Below, in pieces: positions 51,357 through 60,182 of a stretch of DNA of 64,000 nucleotides. This stretch comes from Leifsonia sp. ALI-44-B. GTDB lineage: Bacteria; Actinomycetota; Actinomycetes; Actinomycetales; Microbacteriaceae. The DNA lies in assembly GCF_001984125.1 (NCBI RefSeq), contig NZ_MTQL01000006.1:806001-870000 (forward strand), written 5' to 3'. Both the position numbers and the translations under genes were made by a program. Every line of letters starts with the position of its first letter. Position 1 is the first letter of the stretch. The notes below the pieces were generated by a model, which was given only the letters and a program-made list of their open reading frames with translations, was not told the DNA's origin and did no database searches.

Positions 51357-52466
51357 CTAGGCGCTTGCGCTGAGCCGCTCGGCCGCCGCAGCGATGCGCT
51401 CGTCGGTGGCCGTGAGCGACAGGCGCACGTGCTCCGGATAGAAGTCGCCGTAGAAATGACCAGGTCCCGCAAGAATTCCGAGATCGGCCAGTCGCTCGAT
51501 GCTCTGCCACGCGTCTCGGCCCTCGGTGACCCACAGGTAGAGGCCGGCCTCGGAGCGATCGATGCGGAAGCCCGCACGCTCGAGGGCGGGGCGCAGAATC
51601 TCGCGACGCACGCGGTAACGCTCGCGCTGCTCGGCCACGTGCTCGTGGTCGCCGAGCGCCGTGACCATGGCCTGCTGCAGCGGCGCCGGCAGCATGAGTC
51701 CGGCGTGTTTGCGCACCGTGAGGAGGCGACCGATGAGCGTGGCGCACCCGGCAACGAAGGCGGCCCGATATCCGGCCAGGTTCGACTGCTTCGAGAGCGA
51801 GTAGACCGACAGCACGTTGCGGCGATCGTCGCCGATCACACGGGGGTCGAGAATCGAGGGGATGGCTTCGACATCCCACGGCGCGTCCCAGCCCAGCTCG
51901 GCATAGCATTCGTCGCTCACGATGGTGGCGCCCAGCTCGCGCGCTCGCTCGACCGCCGCGCGCAGCTCGTCGACCGTGAGCACGCGGCCGTCCGGGTTGC
52001 CGGGCGAGTTGAGCCACACGAGCTTGGTATTCGCGGGCCACTCGGCGGGATCGTCAGAGGGGAACGCGTCGGCGCCGGCCAGAGCGGCCCCGATGGCATA
52101 GGTGGGGTACGCGGCGCGCGGATGCACGATCACATCGCCCTCGCCCACCCCCAGCATGAACGGCAGCAGTGCGACGAGCTCCTTGGAGCCGATGGTCGGC
52201 AACACGTTGGCGGGTGTGAGCGTGGAGACTCCGCGACGCTCGGCGTACCAGCGCACAATGGCCTCTTGCAGGGCCGGCGTTCCCGCCGTCGTCGGATAGG
52301 CGTGCGCGTCGGTGGCATCGGCCAGGGCGTGGCGAATGAGGTCGGGCGTGGCATCCACCGGCGAACCGATGGAGAGATCGACGATGCCGTCGGGATGCTG
52401 TTTCGCCCGGGCCGCGAAGGGAGCCATCTGGTCCCACGGGTAGTCGGGCAGCGGCTGCAGCGCCAT
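51357..52466 (-). CDS. dapC: Succinyldiaminopimelate transaminase DapC
   Basis: DapC (369 residues) is the actinobacterial PLP transaminase that makes N-succinyl-LL-DAP from the keto acid and glutamate. Landmarks: LPDYPWDQMAPFAARAKQHPDGIVDLSIGSPVD, GSKELVALLPF, WLNSPGNPDGRVL, IVSDECYAELGW and the PLP lysine in VYSLSKQSNLAGYRAAF. The final active-site Arg is in HVRLSLTA. The gene starts three bases after the ferredoxin stop; the ferredoxin-DapC pairing is conserved in actinobacteria and supports the assignment over the aminotransferase at 8771. With DapD and DapE it completes the succinylase branch in this window. Confidence 0.94.
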   Translation of the reverse strand: MALQPLPDYPWDQMAPFAARAKQHPDGIVDLSIGSPVDATPDLIRHALADATDAHAYPTTAGTPALQEAIVRWYAERRGVSTLTPANVLPTIGSKELVALLPFMLGVGEGDVIVHPRAAYPTYAIGAALAGADAFPSDDPAEWPANTKLVWLNSPGNPDGRVLTVDELRAAVERARELGATIVSDECYAELGWDAPWDVEAIPSILDPRVIGDDRRNVLSVYSLSKQSNLAGYRAAFVAGCATLIGRLLTVRKHAGLMLPAPLQQAMVTALGDHEHVAEQRERYRVRREILRPALERAGFRIDRSEAGLYLWVTEGRDAWQSIERLADLGILAGPGHFYGDFYPEHVRLSLTATDERIAAAAERLSASA

Positions 52467-52469
52467 GGG

Positions 52470-52787
52470 CTAGGCCTGGGGAGGCAGCGCGGCGATCACG
52501 GGGTGGTCGTACTTGATGACGCCCACCTTGGCGGCTCCGCCGGGCGAACCGACCTCGTTGAAGAACTCGACGTTGGCCTTGTAGTAGTCGGCCCACTGGT
52601 CGGGCAGGTCGTCTTCGTAGTAGATGGCCTCGACGGGGCAGACCGGCTCGCACGCACCGCAGTCGACGCATTCGTCGGGGTGGATGTAGAGGGAGCGTTC
52701 ACCCTCGTAGATGCAGTCGACGGGGCATTCATCGATGCACGCACGGTCTTTAACATCCACACAGGGGAGGGCGATGACGTAGGTCAC
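52470..52787 (-). CDS. fdxA: Seven-iron ferredoxin FdxA
   Basis: The 105-residue protein is a [3Fe-4S][4Fe-4S] ferredoxin: [21 protein letters not shown] holds the first cluster's cysteines with the spaced Cys arrangement of 7Fe proteins, and [16 protein letters not shown] the regular CxxCxxCxxxCP of the 4Fe site. The C-terminal tail ([26 protein letters not shown]) is typical of actinobacterial FdxA/FdxC. The start is a GTG. It is in operon with dapC. Confidence 0.95.
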   Translation of the reverse strand: MTYVIALPCVDVKDRACIDECPVDCIYEGERSLYIHPDECVDCGACEPVCPVEAIYYEDDLPDQWADYYKANVEFFNEVGSPGGAAKVGVIKYDHPVIAALPPQA

Positions 52788-52824
52788 AGTACTGAGGGTC
52801 CCTTCGACGATGACTGGTTCAAGT

Positions 52825-53352
52825 CTAGGCGCTGTCGCGCGGGCCGAAAGCCGTGGGGCGCGGCCCGGCGGCGTTCTGGCCGAGGTTGCGCGGCCAGGAG
52901 ATCACGACGACGGCGATGAGGGCGGGAACGACCGACCAGACGATGCCCGTGAGGCCCTGCGGGATCAGCACCGATCCGCCCGCGCTGCGGAAGGAGAACA
53001 GCACGATCATGCCGACCACACCCACCGCCGACAGCACCGTGGCGACGCGATCTTCGAGCAGCAGGCGCACGCCCACGAAGAGCGCGGCCATGCCGATGAG
53101 CCCGAGCACGAGGCCGACGGGCAGGGCAGCGCCGAAGATCGTCACGGTGATCTGGTGCGCGACCGTGCCGACGGTGCCGAAGATGGCGCCGATGACGAGC
53201 GCGAGCACCCAGCCGAAGACGCGGCCTCCCGTGGTGACCTCGTCGCCGCTGCGCTCGACCGTTTCGGCATCCCCCATTTCGCGGGGGCTTTCGAACGCGA
53301 ACCCCGAAGAACCGGGGGTCTGCGGCGAGGAAGAGGTGGGAGGAAAGGTCAC
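52825..53352 (-). CDS. Hypothetical four-helix membrane protein
   Basis: A 175-residue protein with a Ser/Pro-rich and acidic cytoplasmic N-terminus and four membrane helices: [65 protein letters not shown] and [20 protein letters not shown] do not recognise the family. The GTG start is marked by TACAAT six bases upstream. It runs toward fdxA, 37 bases away, and may be cotranscribed with fdxA-dapC. It is divergent from efeU. Confidence 0.75.
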   Translation of the reverse strand: MTFPPTSSSPQTPGSSGFAFESPREMGDAETVERSGDEVTTGGRVFGWVLALVIGAIFGTVGTVAHQITVTIFGAALPVGLVLGLIGMAALFVGVRLLLEDRVATVLSAVGVVGMIVLFSFRSAGGSVLIPQGLTGIVWSVVPALIAVVVISWPRNLGQNAAGPRPTAFGPRDSA

Positions 53353-53358
53353 CGGCCG

Positions 53359-53364
53359 ATTGTA
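53359..53364 (-). promoter_or_regulatory. -10 box TACAAT of the membrane protein gene
   Basis: TACAAT, six bases (CGGCCG), then GTG at 53352: near consensus and leaderless. Confidence 0.55.
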
Positions 53365-53401
53365 GCTGGACAGGATGGGAGTCCCGGGCTAGTGTTCAAG
53401 T

Positions 53402-53420
53402 CGGTAAGGCAAGGCTTACC
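53402..53420 (+). promoter_or_regulatory. DtxR/IdeR-like iron box before efeUOB
   Basis: GGTAAGGCAAGGCTTACC is a 6+6+6 dyad followed by T. Aligned to the known iron-box consensus TTAGGTTAGGCTAACCTAA it shares about 13 of 19 positions, including AAGG/GGCTTACCT. It stands 75 bases upstream of the efeU start, where binding of an iron-loaded DtxR-family repressor would block transcription. Confidence 0.65.
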
Positions 53421-53494
53421 TCTTCTCACTCCCCCGAGATCGGCCGCTTTCACCGGCGCAGCGTCGACCGTCTCCTGTCTCCACCGAAGGTACC

Positions 53495-54394
53495 GTGTTC
53501 GCGAACTATCTCATCGGGCTCCGCGAGGGCCTCGAAGCCGCACTCATCGTCGGCATCCTCATCGCCTATCTCGTCAAGATCGACCGCCGCGACCTGCTCC
53601 CCCGGGTGTGGATGGGCATCGGCCTGGCCGTCGCCGTGTCGCTCGGCGTGGGGGCGATCCTCACGTTCGGCGAATACGGTCTGTCGTTCCAGGCGCAGGA
53701 GATCATCGGCGGCGGCCTGTCGATCGTGGCCGTCGGCTTCGTCACCTGGATGGTCTTCTGGATGGGGCGCACGGCCAAGGACCTCAGCCGCAACCTGCGC
53801 TCGGGCATCGATCGCGCGGCAGAGGGCGCCGGCTGGGGCATTGTCTTGCTCGCGCTGCTGAGCGTCGGGCGCGAGGGCCTCGAGACGGCGCTGTTCGTCT
53901 GGTCGACGGTCGGGCCCAACGCCAGCGGCACGGAGGCGCTCGTCGGCGCCGTGCTCGGCATCCTCACCGCCATCGCGCTCGAGGTGCTCATCTACCGCGG
54001 GCTCATCAGCATCAACCTGTCGAAGTTCTTCACGTGGACGGGTTACGCGCTCATCGTCGTCGCCGCCGGCGTGCTGGCCTATGGCATCGGGGACCTGCAA
54101 GAGGCCGGCGTGCTGCCCGGGCATTCGTCCACCGCATACGACATCTCGGCCGTCATCCCGCCCACCAGTTGGTACGGCGCGGTGCTCGGCGGCATCGTCA
54201 ACTTCAACCCGGCACCCACCGTGCTGCAGGTCGCCGGATGGCTGGTCTACATGATCGTGACCGTGCCGCTGTTCTGGCGGCTCACGCGCAAGAAACTCGG
54301 CCGCCCGGCCGCGGCACAGGCATCACCAACACCCTCGACATCCGACCGCGCATCCGCATCGGCCAACACCCCCGCTCCAGGAGACATCGCATGA
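53495..54394 (+). CDS. efeU: EfeU iron permease (FTR1 family)
   Basis: The 299-residue membrane protein is the permease of the EfeUOB iron-uptake system. Seven hydrophobic segments are seen. The two iron-binding REXXE motifs are present: GLREGLEAALIVG (Arg10, Glu11, Glu14) in helix 1 and VGREGLETALFVW (Arg126, Glu127, Glu130) in helix 4. The C-terminal tail is Ser/Thr/Pro/Ala-rich. The GTG start has GAAGG four bases ahead. Its stop overlaps the efeO ATG (ATGA). A DtxR-like box lies upstream, so expression should rise under iron limitation. Confidence 0.95.
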   Translation: MFANYLIGLREGLEAALIVGILIAYLVKIDRRDLLPRVWMGIGLAVAVSLGVGAILTFGEYGLSFQAQEIIGGGLSIVAVGFVTWMVFWMGRTAKDLSRNLRSGIDRAAEGAGWGIVLLALLSVGREGLETALFVWSTVGPNASGTEALVGAVLGILTAIALEVLIYRGLISINLSKFFTWTGYALIVVAAGVLAYGIGDLQEAGVLPGHSSTAYDISAVIPPTSWYGAVLGGIVNFNPAPTVLQVAGWLVYMIVTVPLFWRLTRKKLGRPAAAQASPTPSTSDRASASANTPAPGDIA

Positions 54395-55569
54395 GAAAAA
54401 CTCACCTCGCCCCCGCTGCCGTCGGAGGCGCCCTGACCCTCGCCGTGCTGCTCTCGGGCTGCGTCGCCAACAACCCCGCATCGTCGGCGCTCACGGTCGA
54501 CATCACGGATGACGGCTGCAACGTCTCGGCCGCCACCGCTGCCTCAGGTGCCGTGAAGTTCACCGCGAGCAACAAGGGCACCCAGGTGAACGAGTTCTAC
54601 ATCCTGGCCGACGACAAGCTGCGCATCGTGGGCGAGAAGGAGAACATCACGCCCGGCTCGACCGTCGACTACGTGGCCCAGCTCTCCCCCGGCACCTACT
54701 ACACCGAGTGCAAGCTCGGCATGGTGGGCGCGGGCATCGGCACCTCGAAGTTCACCGTTACGGGCGACGAGGTCGCTCTCTCGGGCACCGACAAGGAGCA
54801 GTCCGACACGGCCGTCACCAACTACGTCGCCTACATCAAAGAGCAGACGGATGGCCTCGTCACCAACGTCGCCGCCTTCACCGCGGCCTACGTCGCCGGC
54901 AACGACGACGAGGCGCGCGCCCTGTTCCCCACGGCCCGCACCAACTACGAGCGCATCGAGCCCACGGCCGAGGCGTTCGGGGACCTCGACCCCAAGATCG
55001 ACTTCCGCGAGCCCATGGCCACCGAGGACGGCATCCCATTCACCGGTTTCCACCGCATCGAGAAAGACCTCTGGGCGCCCGCGGGCTTCACGCCCAGCAC
55101 GCCCGCCGAGCGCCAGGAGCTCGCCGACGGCCTGAACGCCAACGTCAAGCAGCTGTTCGACCTCGTGCGCGAGAAGGACTTCACGGTCTCGCTCTCGGAC
55201 ATCTCGAACGGCGCCATCGGGCTGCTCGAAGAGGTTGCCACATCGAAGATCACGGGCGAAGAGGACGAGTTCAGCCACACCGACTTGTGGGACTTCCAGG
55301 CCAACGTCGAGGGCGCCTCGGTGGCCTACGGCAACGTGCGCGACATCGCCGTGTCGAAGGGTGACGACGGCAAGAAGCTCGTCGAGAAGATCGACAAGCA
55401 GTTCGACGCGCTGAACAAGCAGCTGGCCGCATACGGCAGCCTCGACGCCGGTTTCGTCACCTACGACCAGCTGAGCACCCAGCAGGTGAAGGAACTGTCC
55501 GACGGCATCAACGCGCTGTCCGAGCCGCTCTCGCAGCTCACCCACACGGTTCTCGGAATCGCCGAGTAA
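54391..55569 (+). CDS. efeO: EfeO iron-binding lipoprotein (cupredoxin plus imelysin)
   Basis: EfeO (392 residues) captures iron outside the membrane and passes it to EfeU. The N-terminus is a lipoprotein signal: MRKTHL, a hydrophobic core and the lipobox LLSGC with Cys24. A cupredoxin-like domain (LTVDITDDGCNVSAATAASGAVKF through GTYYTECKLG) is followed by the imelysin/M75 domain with the HxxE metal motif GFHRIEKDLWAP and the usual YERIEPTAEAFGDLDP. The start ATG overlaps the efeU stop and has CAGGAGA ahead. The full-length form with cupredoxin domain is the classical EfeO. Confidence 0.95.
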   Translation: MRKTHLAPAAVGGALTLAVLLSGCVANNPASSALTVDITDDGCNVSAATAASGAVKFTASNKGTQVNEFYILADDKLRIVGEKENITPGSTVDYVAQLSPGTYYTECKLGMVGAGIGTSKFTVTGDEVALSGTDKEQSDTAVTNYVAYIKEQTDGLVTNVAAFTAAYVAGNDDEARALFPTARTNYERIEPTAEAFGDLDPKIDFREPMATEDGIPFTGFHRIEKDLWAPAGFTPSTPAERQELADGLNANVKQLFDLVREKDFTVSLSDISNGAIGLLEEVATSKITGEEDEFSHTDLWDFQANVEGASVAYGNVRDIAVSKGDDGKKLVEKIDKQFDALNKQLAAYGSLDAGFVTYDQLSTQQVKELSDGINALSEPLSQLTHTVLGIAE

Positions 55570-55577
55570 TCTCGGGC

Positions 55578-55608
55578 GGGTCTCGTGGCACGCAGCGTCG
55601 CGAGACCC
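55578..55608 (+). terminator. Intercistronic hairpin between efeO and efeB
   Basis: GGGTCTCG pairs with CGAGACCC over 15 bases. With 97 bases between the two genes it could attenuate efeB expression or mark mRNA processing. No T-run follows. Confidence 0.4.
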
Positions 55609-55666
55609 CCACCCCGTTCCACCCGGCCGGCCCTCCCCCAGCCCGCCTCCCCGAAAGAAGACGCCC

Positions 55667-57151
55667 GTGACGACCCCCGACGACCGGATGCCTGACCAGC
55701 CCAAGCAGCCGCACGCCTCCACCCAGGCCGACCCTGCTGTCTCGGCCGGCGCACCCGCCGCCTCGGCCTCCTCTGCCACCTCGGCACCCTCTGCAGCGGC
55801 GGGCCACTCTGGCGACCCCGCCGCGGCCTCCTCTGCCGCTTTTGCAGCCGCCGGCCACTCGGGCGACCCCGCCACGGATGCTCGGCCGAAGCGCACGCTC
55901 TCGCGACGGGGCCTTTTCGGGCTCGCCGGCGCGGCCGCTGGCGGACTCGTGGTGGGTGGCGCCGGAGCCACAGCCGTCGCCCAGGCGACAGCATCCGGAA
56001 CCTCGGGCGCCGCCGACTCCTACGCGTTCTTCGGCGCGAACCAGGCGGGCATCGTGACGCCGGCGCAGGACCGGCTGCACTTCGCGGCCTTCGACCTCAG
56101 TTCGACGGCGTCGCGCCAGGATGTGATCGAGCTGCTGCAGGACTGGACGCTCGCCGCATCCCGTCTCACCCAGGGCCTCGACGTGAGCGAGGACGGAGCG
56201 GTCGGCGGCCCTTCTCTCGCGCCGCCCGACGACACGGGCGAAGCCCTCGGGCTGCCCGCCGCGGGCCTCACCATCACGATCGGTTTCGGCCCCACCCTCT
56301 TCACGTCGCGCGATGGCATCGACCGTTTCGGCATCGCCGACAAGAGGCCCGCCGCCCTCGTCGACCTGCCGCACTTCTCGGGCGACACGCTCGACGACGC
56401 GCAGTCGGGCGGCGACCTCTGCATCCAGGCATGCGCCGACGACCCGCAGATCGCCGTCCACGCCATCCGCAACCTTTCGCGCATCGCCTTCGGGCGCGCC
56501 TCGCTGCGTTGGTCGCAGCTGGGCTTCGGCCGCACGTCGTCGACCTCGACCGCTCAGGCCACGCCGCGCAACCTCTTTGGCTTCAAGGACGGCACGGCCA
56601 ACATCAAGCTCGAGCAGCCCGAGATCGTCGACGATCAGGTCTGGGCTCAGAAGACAGACGGCGCGGGCTGGATGGCGGGCGGCTCCTACCTCGTCAGCCG
56701 CAAGATCCGCATGCTCATCGAGAACTGGGACCGCGTGGCGCTCGGCGAGCAGGAGCGCGTCGTGGGCCGCGACAAGGGCGAGGGGGCACCGCTCTCGGGC
56801 GGCACCGAGTTCACCGAGATCGCGCTCGACAAGACCGGGGATGACGGTCGCTCCATCGATACGGCCGCTCACGTTCGCCTCGCACACCCCAGCCAGAACA
56901 AAGGCCAGCAGCTGCTGCGCCGCGGCTACAACTTCGTCGACGGCAACGACGAGCTGGGCCGCCTCAACGCCGGGCTCTTCTTCATCGCCTACCAGCGCGA
57001 CCCGCGCACCCAGTTCATCCCGATCCAGCGCCAGCTCTCGCAGAACGACCTCATGAACGAGTACATCAAACACGTCTCGTCGGGCATCTTCGCGGTGCCG
57101 CCGGGCGCCCGCAACGCCGACGACTACATCGGCTCGACGCTCTTCGGCTAG
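55667..57151 (+). CDS. efeB: EfeB deferrochelatase / DyP-type peroxidase, Tat-exported
   Basis: EfeB (494 residues) is a haem-containing DyP peroxidase of the efe system, thought to oxidise ferrous iron or extract iron from haem outside the cell. An unusually long Ala/Ser-rich N-terminus contains two copies of AAAGHSGDPA (residues 43-52 and 60-69). The twin-arginine signal follows: TLSRRGLFGLAG (Arg80-Arg81). DyP motifs are NLFGFKDGTANI (distal Gly-x-x-Asp-Gly), SYLVSRKIRMLIENWDRV and the proximal haem His in IDTAAHVRLAHPSQN. FFIAYQRDPRTQFIPIQRQL is the usual C-terminal landmark. The GTG start has AAAGAAG ahead. Export depends on the Tat system (tatB at 44869). Confidence 0.94.
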   Translation: MTTPDDRMPDQPKQPHASTQADPAVSAGAPAASASSATSAPSAAAGHSGDPAAASSAAFAAAGHSGDPATDARPKRTLSRRGLFGLAGAAAGGLVVGGAGATAVAQATASGTSGAADSYAFFGANQAGIVTPAQDRLHFAAFDLSSTASRQDVIELLQDWTLAASRLTQGLDVSEDGAVGGPSLAPPDDTGEALGLPAAGLTITIGFGPTLFTSRDGIDRFGIADKRPAALVDLPHFSGDTLDDAQSGGDLCIQACADDPQIAVHAIRNLSRIAFGRASLRWSQLGFGRTSSTSTAQATPRNLFGFKDGTANIKLEQPEIVDDQVWAQKTDGAGWMAGGSYLVSRKIRMLIENWDRVALGEQERVVGRDKGEGAPLSGGTEFTEIALDKTGDDGRSIDTAAHVRLAHPSQNKGQQLLRRGYNFVDGNDELGRLNAGLFFIAYQRDPRTQFIPIQRQLSQNDLMNEYIKHVSSGIFAVPPGARNADDYIGSTLFG

Positions 57152-57245
57152 TCCTGCGGCGTGGGACCAGGTCATCCGTGGCCCGTGCCGCTTCGCCGCG
57201 CCCGCTCACCGATCTCCCGGGTCGACCGCCGTTGCGCGTTAACGG

Positions 57246-57279
57246 CGGATGCCCCGGGCCGTGGGGCTCGGGGCATCCG
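57246..57279. terminator. Terminator with GGATGC/GCATCC arms between efeB and typA
   Basis: CGGATGCCCCG pairs perfectly with CGGGGCATCCG over 12 bases. It lies between the convergent efeB (stop 57151) and typA (stop 57309) genes. Confidence 0.8.
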
Positions 57280-57308
57280 ATGTGGAGCGTTGCTCGTCGT
57301 GACGAGTG

Positions 57309-59216
57309 TTACTCGGACTGCTTCTTCAGGCGCGAGGTGTTGCGCGCGCGGGCCTGAGCGTCGAGCTCGACCTTGCGGATGCGAACGGCCTCGGGCGTGA
57401 CCTCGACGCACTCGTCTTCGCGAGCGAACTCGAGGCACTCTTCGAGCGACAGCTGACGCGACGGCGTCATCGACTCGAAGGTGTCCGACGTGGACTGACG
57501 CATGTTGGTCAGCTTCTTTTCCTTGGTGATGTTGACGTCCATGTCGTCGGCGCGCGAGTTCTCGCCGATGACCATGCCCTCGTAGACCTCTTCGGTCGGG
57601 TTGACGAAGAACGTCATGCGCTCCTGCAAGGCGATGATGGCGAACGGCGTGACGACGCCCGAACGGTCGGCCACGATGGAGCCGTTGTTGCGGGTGACGA
57701 TGGCGCCGGCCCACTCGTCGTAGCCGTGCGAGATGGCGTTGGCGATGCCCGTTCCGCGCGTGATCGTGAGGAACTCGGTGCGGAAACCGATGAGGCCGCG
57801 CGACGGGACGATGAACTCCATGCGCACCCAGCCGGTGCCGTGGTTGGCCATGTTCTCCATGCGACCCTTGCGGGCGGCGAGGAGCTGAGTGATGGCGCCG
57901 AGGTATTCTTCGGGGCTGTCGATCGTGAGGTGCTCGTAGGGCTCGTGCACCTTGCCGTCGACGCGCTTCGTGACCACCTGGGGCTTGCCCACGGTGAGCT
58001 CGTAGCCTTCGCGACGCATCTGCTCGACGAGGATGGCGAGGGCCAGCTCGCCGCGGCCCTGCACCTCCCACTTGTCGGGGAAGCCGATGTCGAGAACCTT
58101 GAGCGAGACGTTACCGACGAGCTCGCGGTCGAGGCGGTCCTTGACCATGCGGGCCGTGAGCTTGTGGCCCTTGACCTTGCCGACGAGCGGCGAGGAGTTG
58201 GTGCCGATGGTCATCGAGATGGCCGGGTCGTCGACCGTGATGGTCGGCAGGGGGCGCACGTCGTCGGGGTCGGCGAGGGTCTCACCGATGGTGATGTCGG
58301 GGAAACCGGCGACGGCGACGATGTCACCGGGGCCAGCCGACTCGGCCGGGTAGCGGTCGAGGGCCTTGGTGATCATGAGCTCGGTGACGCGCACGTTGTG
58401 CACGGAACCGTCGTGCTTCACCCAAGCGACCGTCTGGCCCTTCTTGATGTGACCCTGGAAGATGCGCAGCAGGGCGAGGCGACCGAGGAACGGCGACGCG
58501 TCGAGGTTGGTGACGTGGGCCTGCAGCGGGTGCTCGTCGTCGTAGACGGGAGCGGGGATGTGCTCGAGGATGGCCTCGAACAGCGGCTCGAGGTCTTCGT
58601 TGTCGGGCAGCTCGCCGTTTTCGGGCTTGTTCTGGCTGGCGGCACCGTTGCGGCCCGACGCGTAGACGACGGGGACGTCGAGCACGGTGTCGAGGTCGAG
58701 GTCGGGCACGTCATCGGCCATGTCGGACGCGAGGCCGAGGAGGAGGTCCTGGCTCTCGGAGACGACCTCGTCGATGCGCGCATCGGGACGGTCGGTCTTG
58801 TTGACCAGCAGGATGACGGGCAGCTTGGCCTCGAGCGCCTTGCGGAGCACGAAGCGCGTCTGGGGCAGGGGGCCCTCGGATGCGTCGACCAGCAGCACGA
58901 CGCCGTCGACCATGGAGAGGCCGCGCTCGACCTCACCACCGAAGTCGGCGTGGCCCGGGGTGTCGATCACGTTGATCGTGATGGGACCCTCGGTGGCGTG
59001 CTTGCCGTTGTAGGAGATCGCCGTGTTCTTGGCGAGGATGGTGATGCCCTTTTCGCGCTCCAACTCGTTGGAGTCCATGGCGCGCTCTTCGAGGTGCGCG
59101 TGCGCTTCGAAGGAGTTGGTCTGACGGAGCATGGCATCGACCAGGGTGGTCTTACCGTGGTCGACGTGAGCCACGATGGCTACGTTGCGGAGGTCGTTGC
59201 GCGAGGCAAGCGCCAT
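57309..59216 (-). CDS. typA: Ribosome-associated GTPase TypA/BipA
   Basis: TypA (635 residues) is a translational GTPase that helps ribosome assembly and stress adaptation. The G motifs are G1 [13 protein letters not shown]2 [14 protein letters not shown]3 [14 protein letters not shown] and G4 NKTDRPDAR. After domains II and III the C-terminal BipA domain carries [58 protein letters not shown] and [12 protein letters not shown] near the end. The start ATG 59216 is preceded by AAGGAA; a longer in-frame extension is not supported. TAGAAT at 59301-59306 gives a leader of about 78 bases. Confidence 0.96.
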   Translation of the reverse strand: MALASRNDLRNVAIVAHVDHGKTTLVDAMLRQTNSFEAHAHLEERAMDSNELEREKGITILAKNTAISYNGKHATEGPITINVIDTPGHADFGGEVERGLSMVDGVVLLVDASEGPLPQTRFVLRKALEAKLPVILLVNKTDRPDARIDEVVSESQDLLLGLASDMADDVPDLDLDTVLDVPVVYASGRNGAASQNKPENGELPDNEDLEPLFEAILEHIPAPVYDDEHPLQAHVTNLDASPFLGRLALLRIFQGHIKKGQTVAWVKHDGSVHNVRVTELMITKALDRYPAESAGPGDIVAVAGFPDITIGETLADPDDVRPLPTITVDDPAISMTIGTNSSPLVGKVKGHKLTARMVKDRLDRELVGNVSLKVLDIGFPDKWEVQGRGELALAILVEQMRREGYELTVGKPQVVTKRVDGKVHEPYEHLTIDSPEEYLGAITQLLAARKGRMENMANHGTGWVRMEFIVPSRGLIGFRTEFLTITRGTGIANAISHGYDEWAGAIVTRNNGSIVADRSGVVTPFAIIALQERMTFFVNPTEEVYEGMVIGENSRADDMDVNITKEKKLTNMRQSTSDTFESMTPSRQLSLEECLEFAREDECVEVTPEAVRIRKVELDAQARARNTSRLKKQSE

Positions 59217-59300
59217 GAAGAGATTCCTTACCGGGTGTGTGCCGCGTGGATTCTCACACGACGAAAGTGGATGGTAGTGCCAGAAGTGGCCCAAAATACC

Positions 59301-59306
59301 ATTCTA
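59301..59306 (-). promoter_or_regulatory. -10 box TAGAAT of typA
   Basis: On the minus strand TAGAAT lies 85 bases before the typA ATG, in a low-GC stretch shared with the divergent promoter (TACGAT at 59334-59339) of the PH-domain gene. Confidence 0.45.
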
Positions 59307-59372
59307 CTGTACCGGGCCAAATTAACGGCTAGGTACGATGGCGTGACCGCAAGACGCCGAGCCGAGGACATC

Positions 59373-60080
59373 GTGACCCCTGCACAGAACCCCGACCATT
59401 CCGCCGACGAGGCGCCCGCTGCACGCCGATCTGATGACCGTTTTGTGCGCATTCGCACGCGTTCGTCGTGGTGGATCTGGGGTTTTCTCGCGATTCTGAC
59501 GGCGTTCTTCCTGGGCGACGCCGTGGTGCGCGGCGCGTGGGGTTTCGTGCTGCTGGCGCTGCCCTGGATGGCCCTGGTGCTGTGGGGCACGTGGGTTGTT
59601 CTGGTGCGGCCGAGCGTGACCTTGCGGCCCGACCGGCTCGTGGTTCACAACGTTTTCCGGGTGCACGACATTCCCTGGGCCGCCGTGTCGCGCCTCACCG
59701 ATCGCTTCCAGCTCGTCGTCGAACTCGCGGATGGCCGCACGCTCGTCAGCTGGGGAGCCCCGACGGGTGGTCTCGGCAAGGCGTCCGTCTCGGGCGACGC
59801 CGCGGGCGTCACGATCGTGCGCGACAACGCCGAGGCCCCGCGCGACGGCCGCCGCACCATGGCCGACCGGCGCGGCCGTTCGGCCTCCACCCCCACCACG
59901 CAGTCGGTCGTCGACAAGGTGCGCCGCGCGTGGAACACCAGCACCGCGAAGAAGACGTCCCCATCGGCGTCACAAGCTCAGGCGCTGCCCCAGGCCCACG
60001 TGGATGCTGTGGCCGTCGGTGTCACAGTCGCCATCGTCGTCTGGTGCGCCATCACGGCGGGCGTCTCGACGCTGCTCTAG
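59373..60080 (+). CDS. PH domain-containing membrane protein
   Basis: The 235-residue protein has two N-terminal membrane helices (WWIWGFLAILTAFFLGDAVV and GFVLLALPWMALVLWGTWVVL) followed by a bacterial PH domain: PSVTLRPDRLVVHNVFRVHDIPWAAVSRLTDRFQLVVELADGRTLVSWG, as in mycobacterial CFP6-like proteins. A final membrane helix ends the protein (DAVAVGVTVAIVVWCAITAGV). The GTG at 59373 has GAGG ahead; a GTG at 59343 is possible, but the -10 TACGAT at 59334 would then leave it before the transcript start. It is divergent from typA. Confidence 0.85.
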   Translation: MTPAQNPDHSADEAPAARRSDDRFVRIRTRSSWWIWGFLAILTAFFLGDAVVRGAWGFVLLALPWMALVLWGTWVVLVRPSVTLRPDRLVVHNVFRVHDIPWAAVSRLTDRFQLVVELADGRTLVSWGAPTGGLGKASVSGDAAGVTIVRDNAEAPRDGRRTMADRRGRSASTPTTQSVVDKVRRAWNTSTAKKTSPSASQAQALPQAHVDAVAVGVTVAIVVWCAITAGVSTLL

Positions 60081-60096
60081 TCCCGTCAACGAAAAG

Positions 60097-60132
60097 GCCG
60101 GGCCGCGACGTGATGCCGCGGCCCGGCTTTTT
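60097..60132. terminator. Bidirectional rho-independent terminator
   Basis: GCCGGGCCGCG, 9-base loop, CGCGGCCCGGC, then TTTTT; on the other side GAAAAG gives a T-run for the minus strand. It serves the convergent PH-domain gene and the ABC operon end (60183). Confidence 0.92.
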
Positions 60133-60182
60133 CGTGTCTCGATGCGGTGTCTGCGGCGTGGCCGCTCACCGATCGAACGGGA

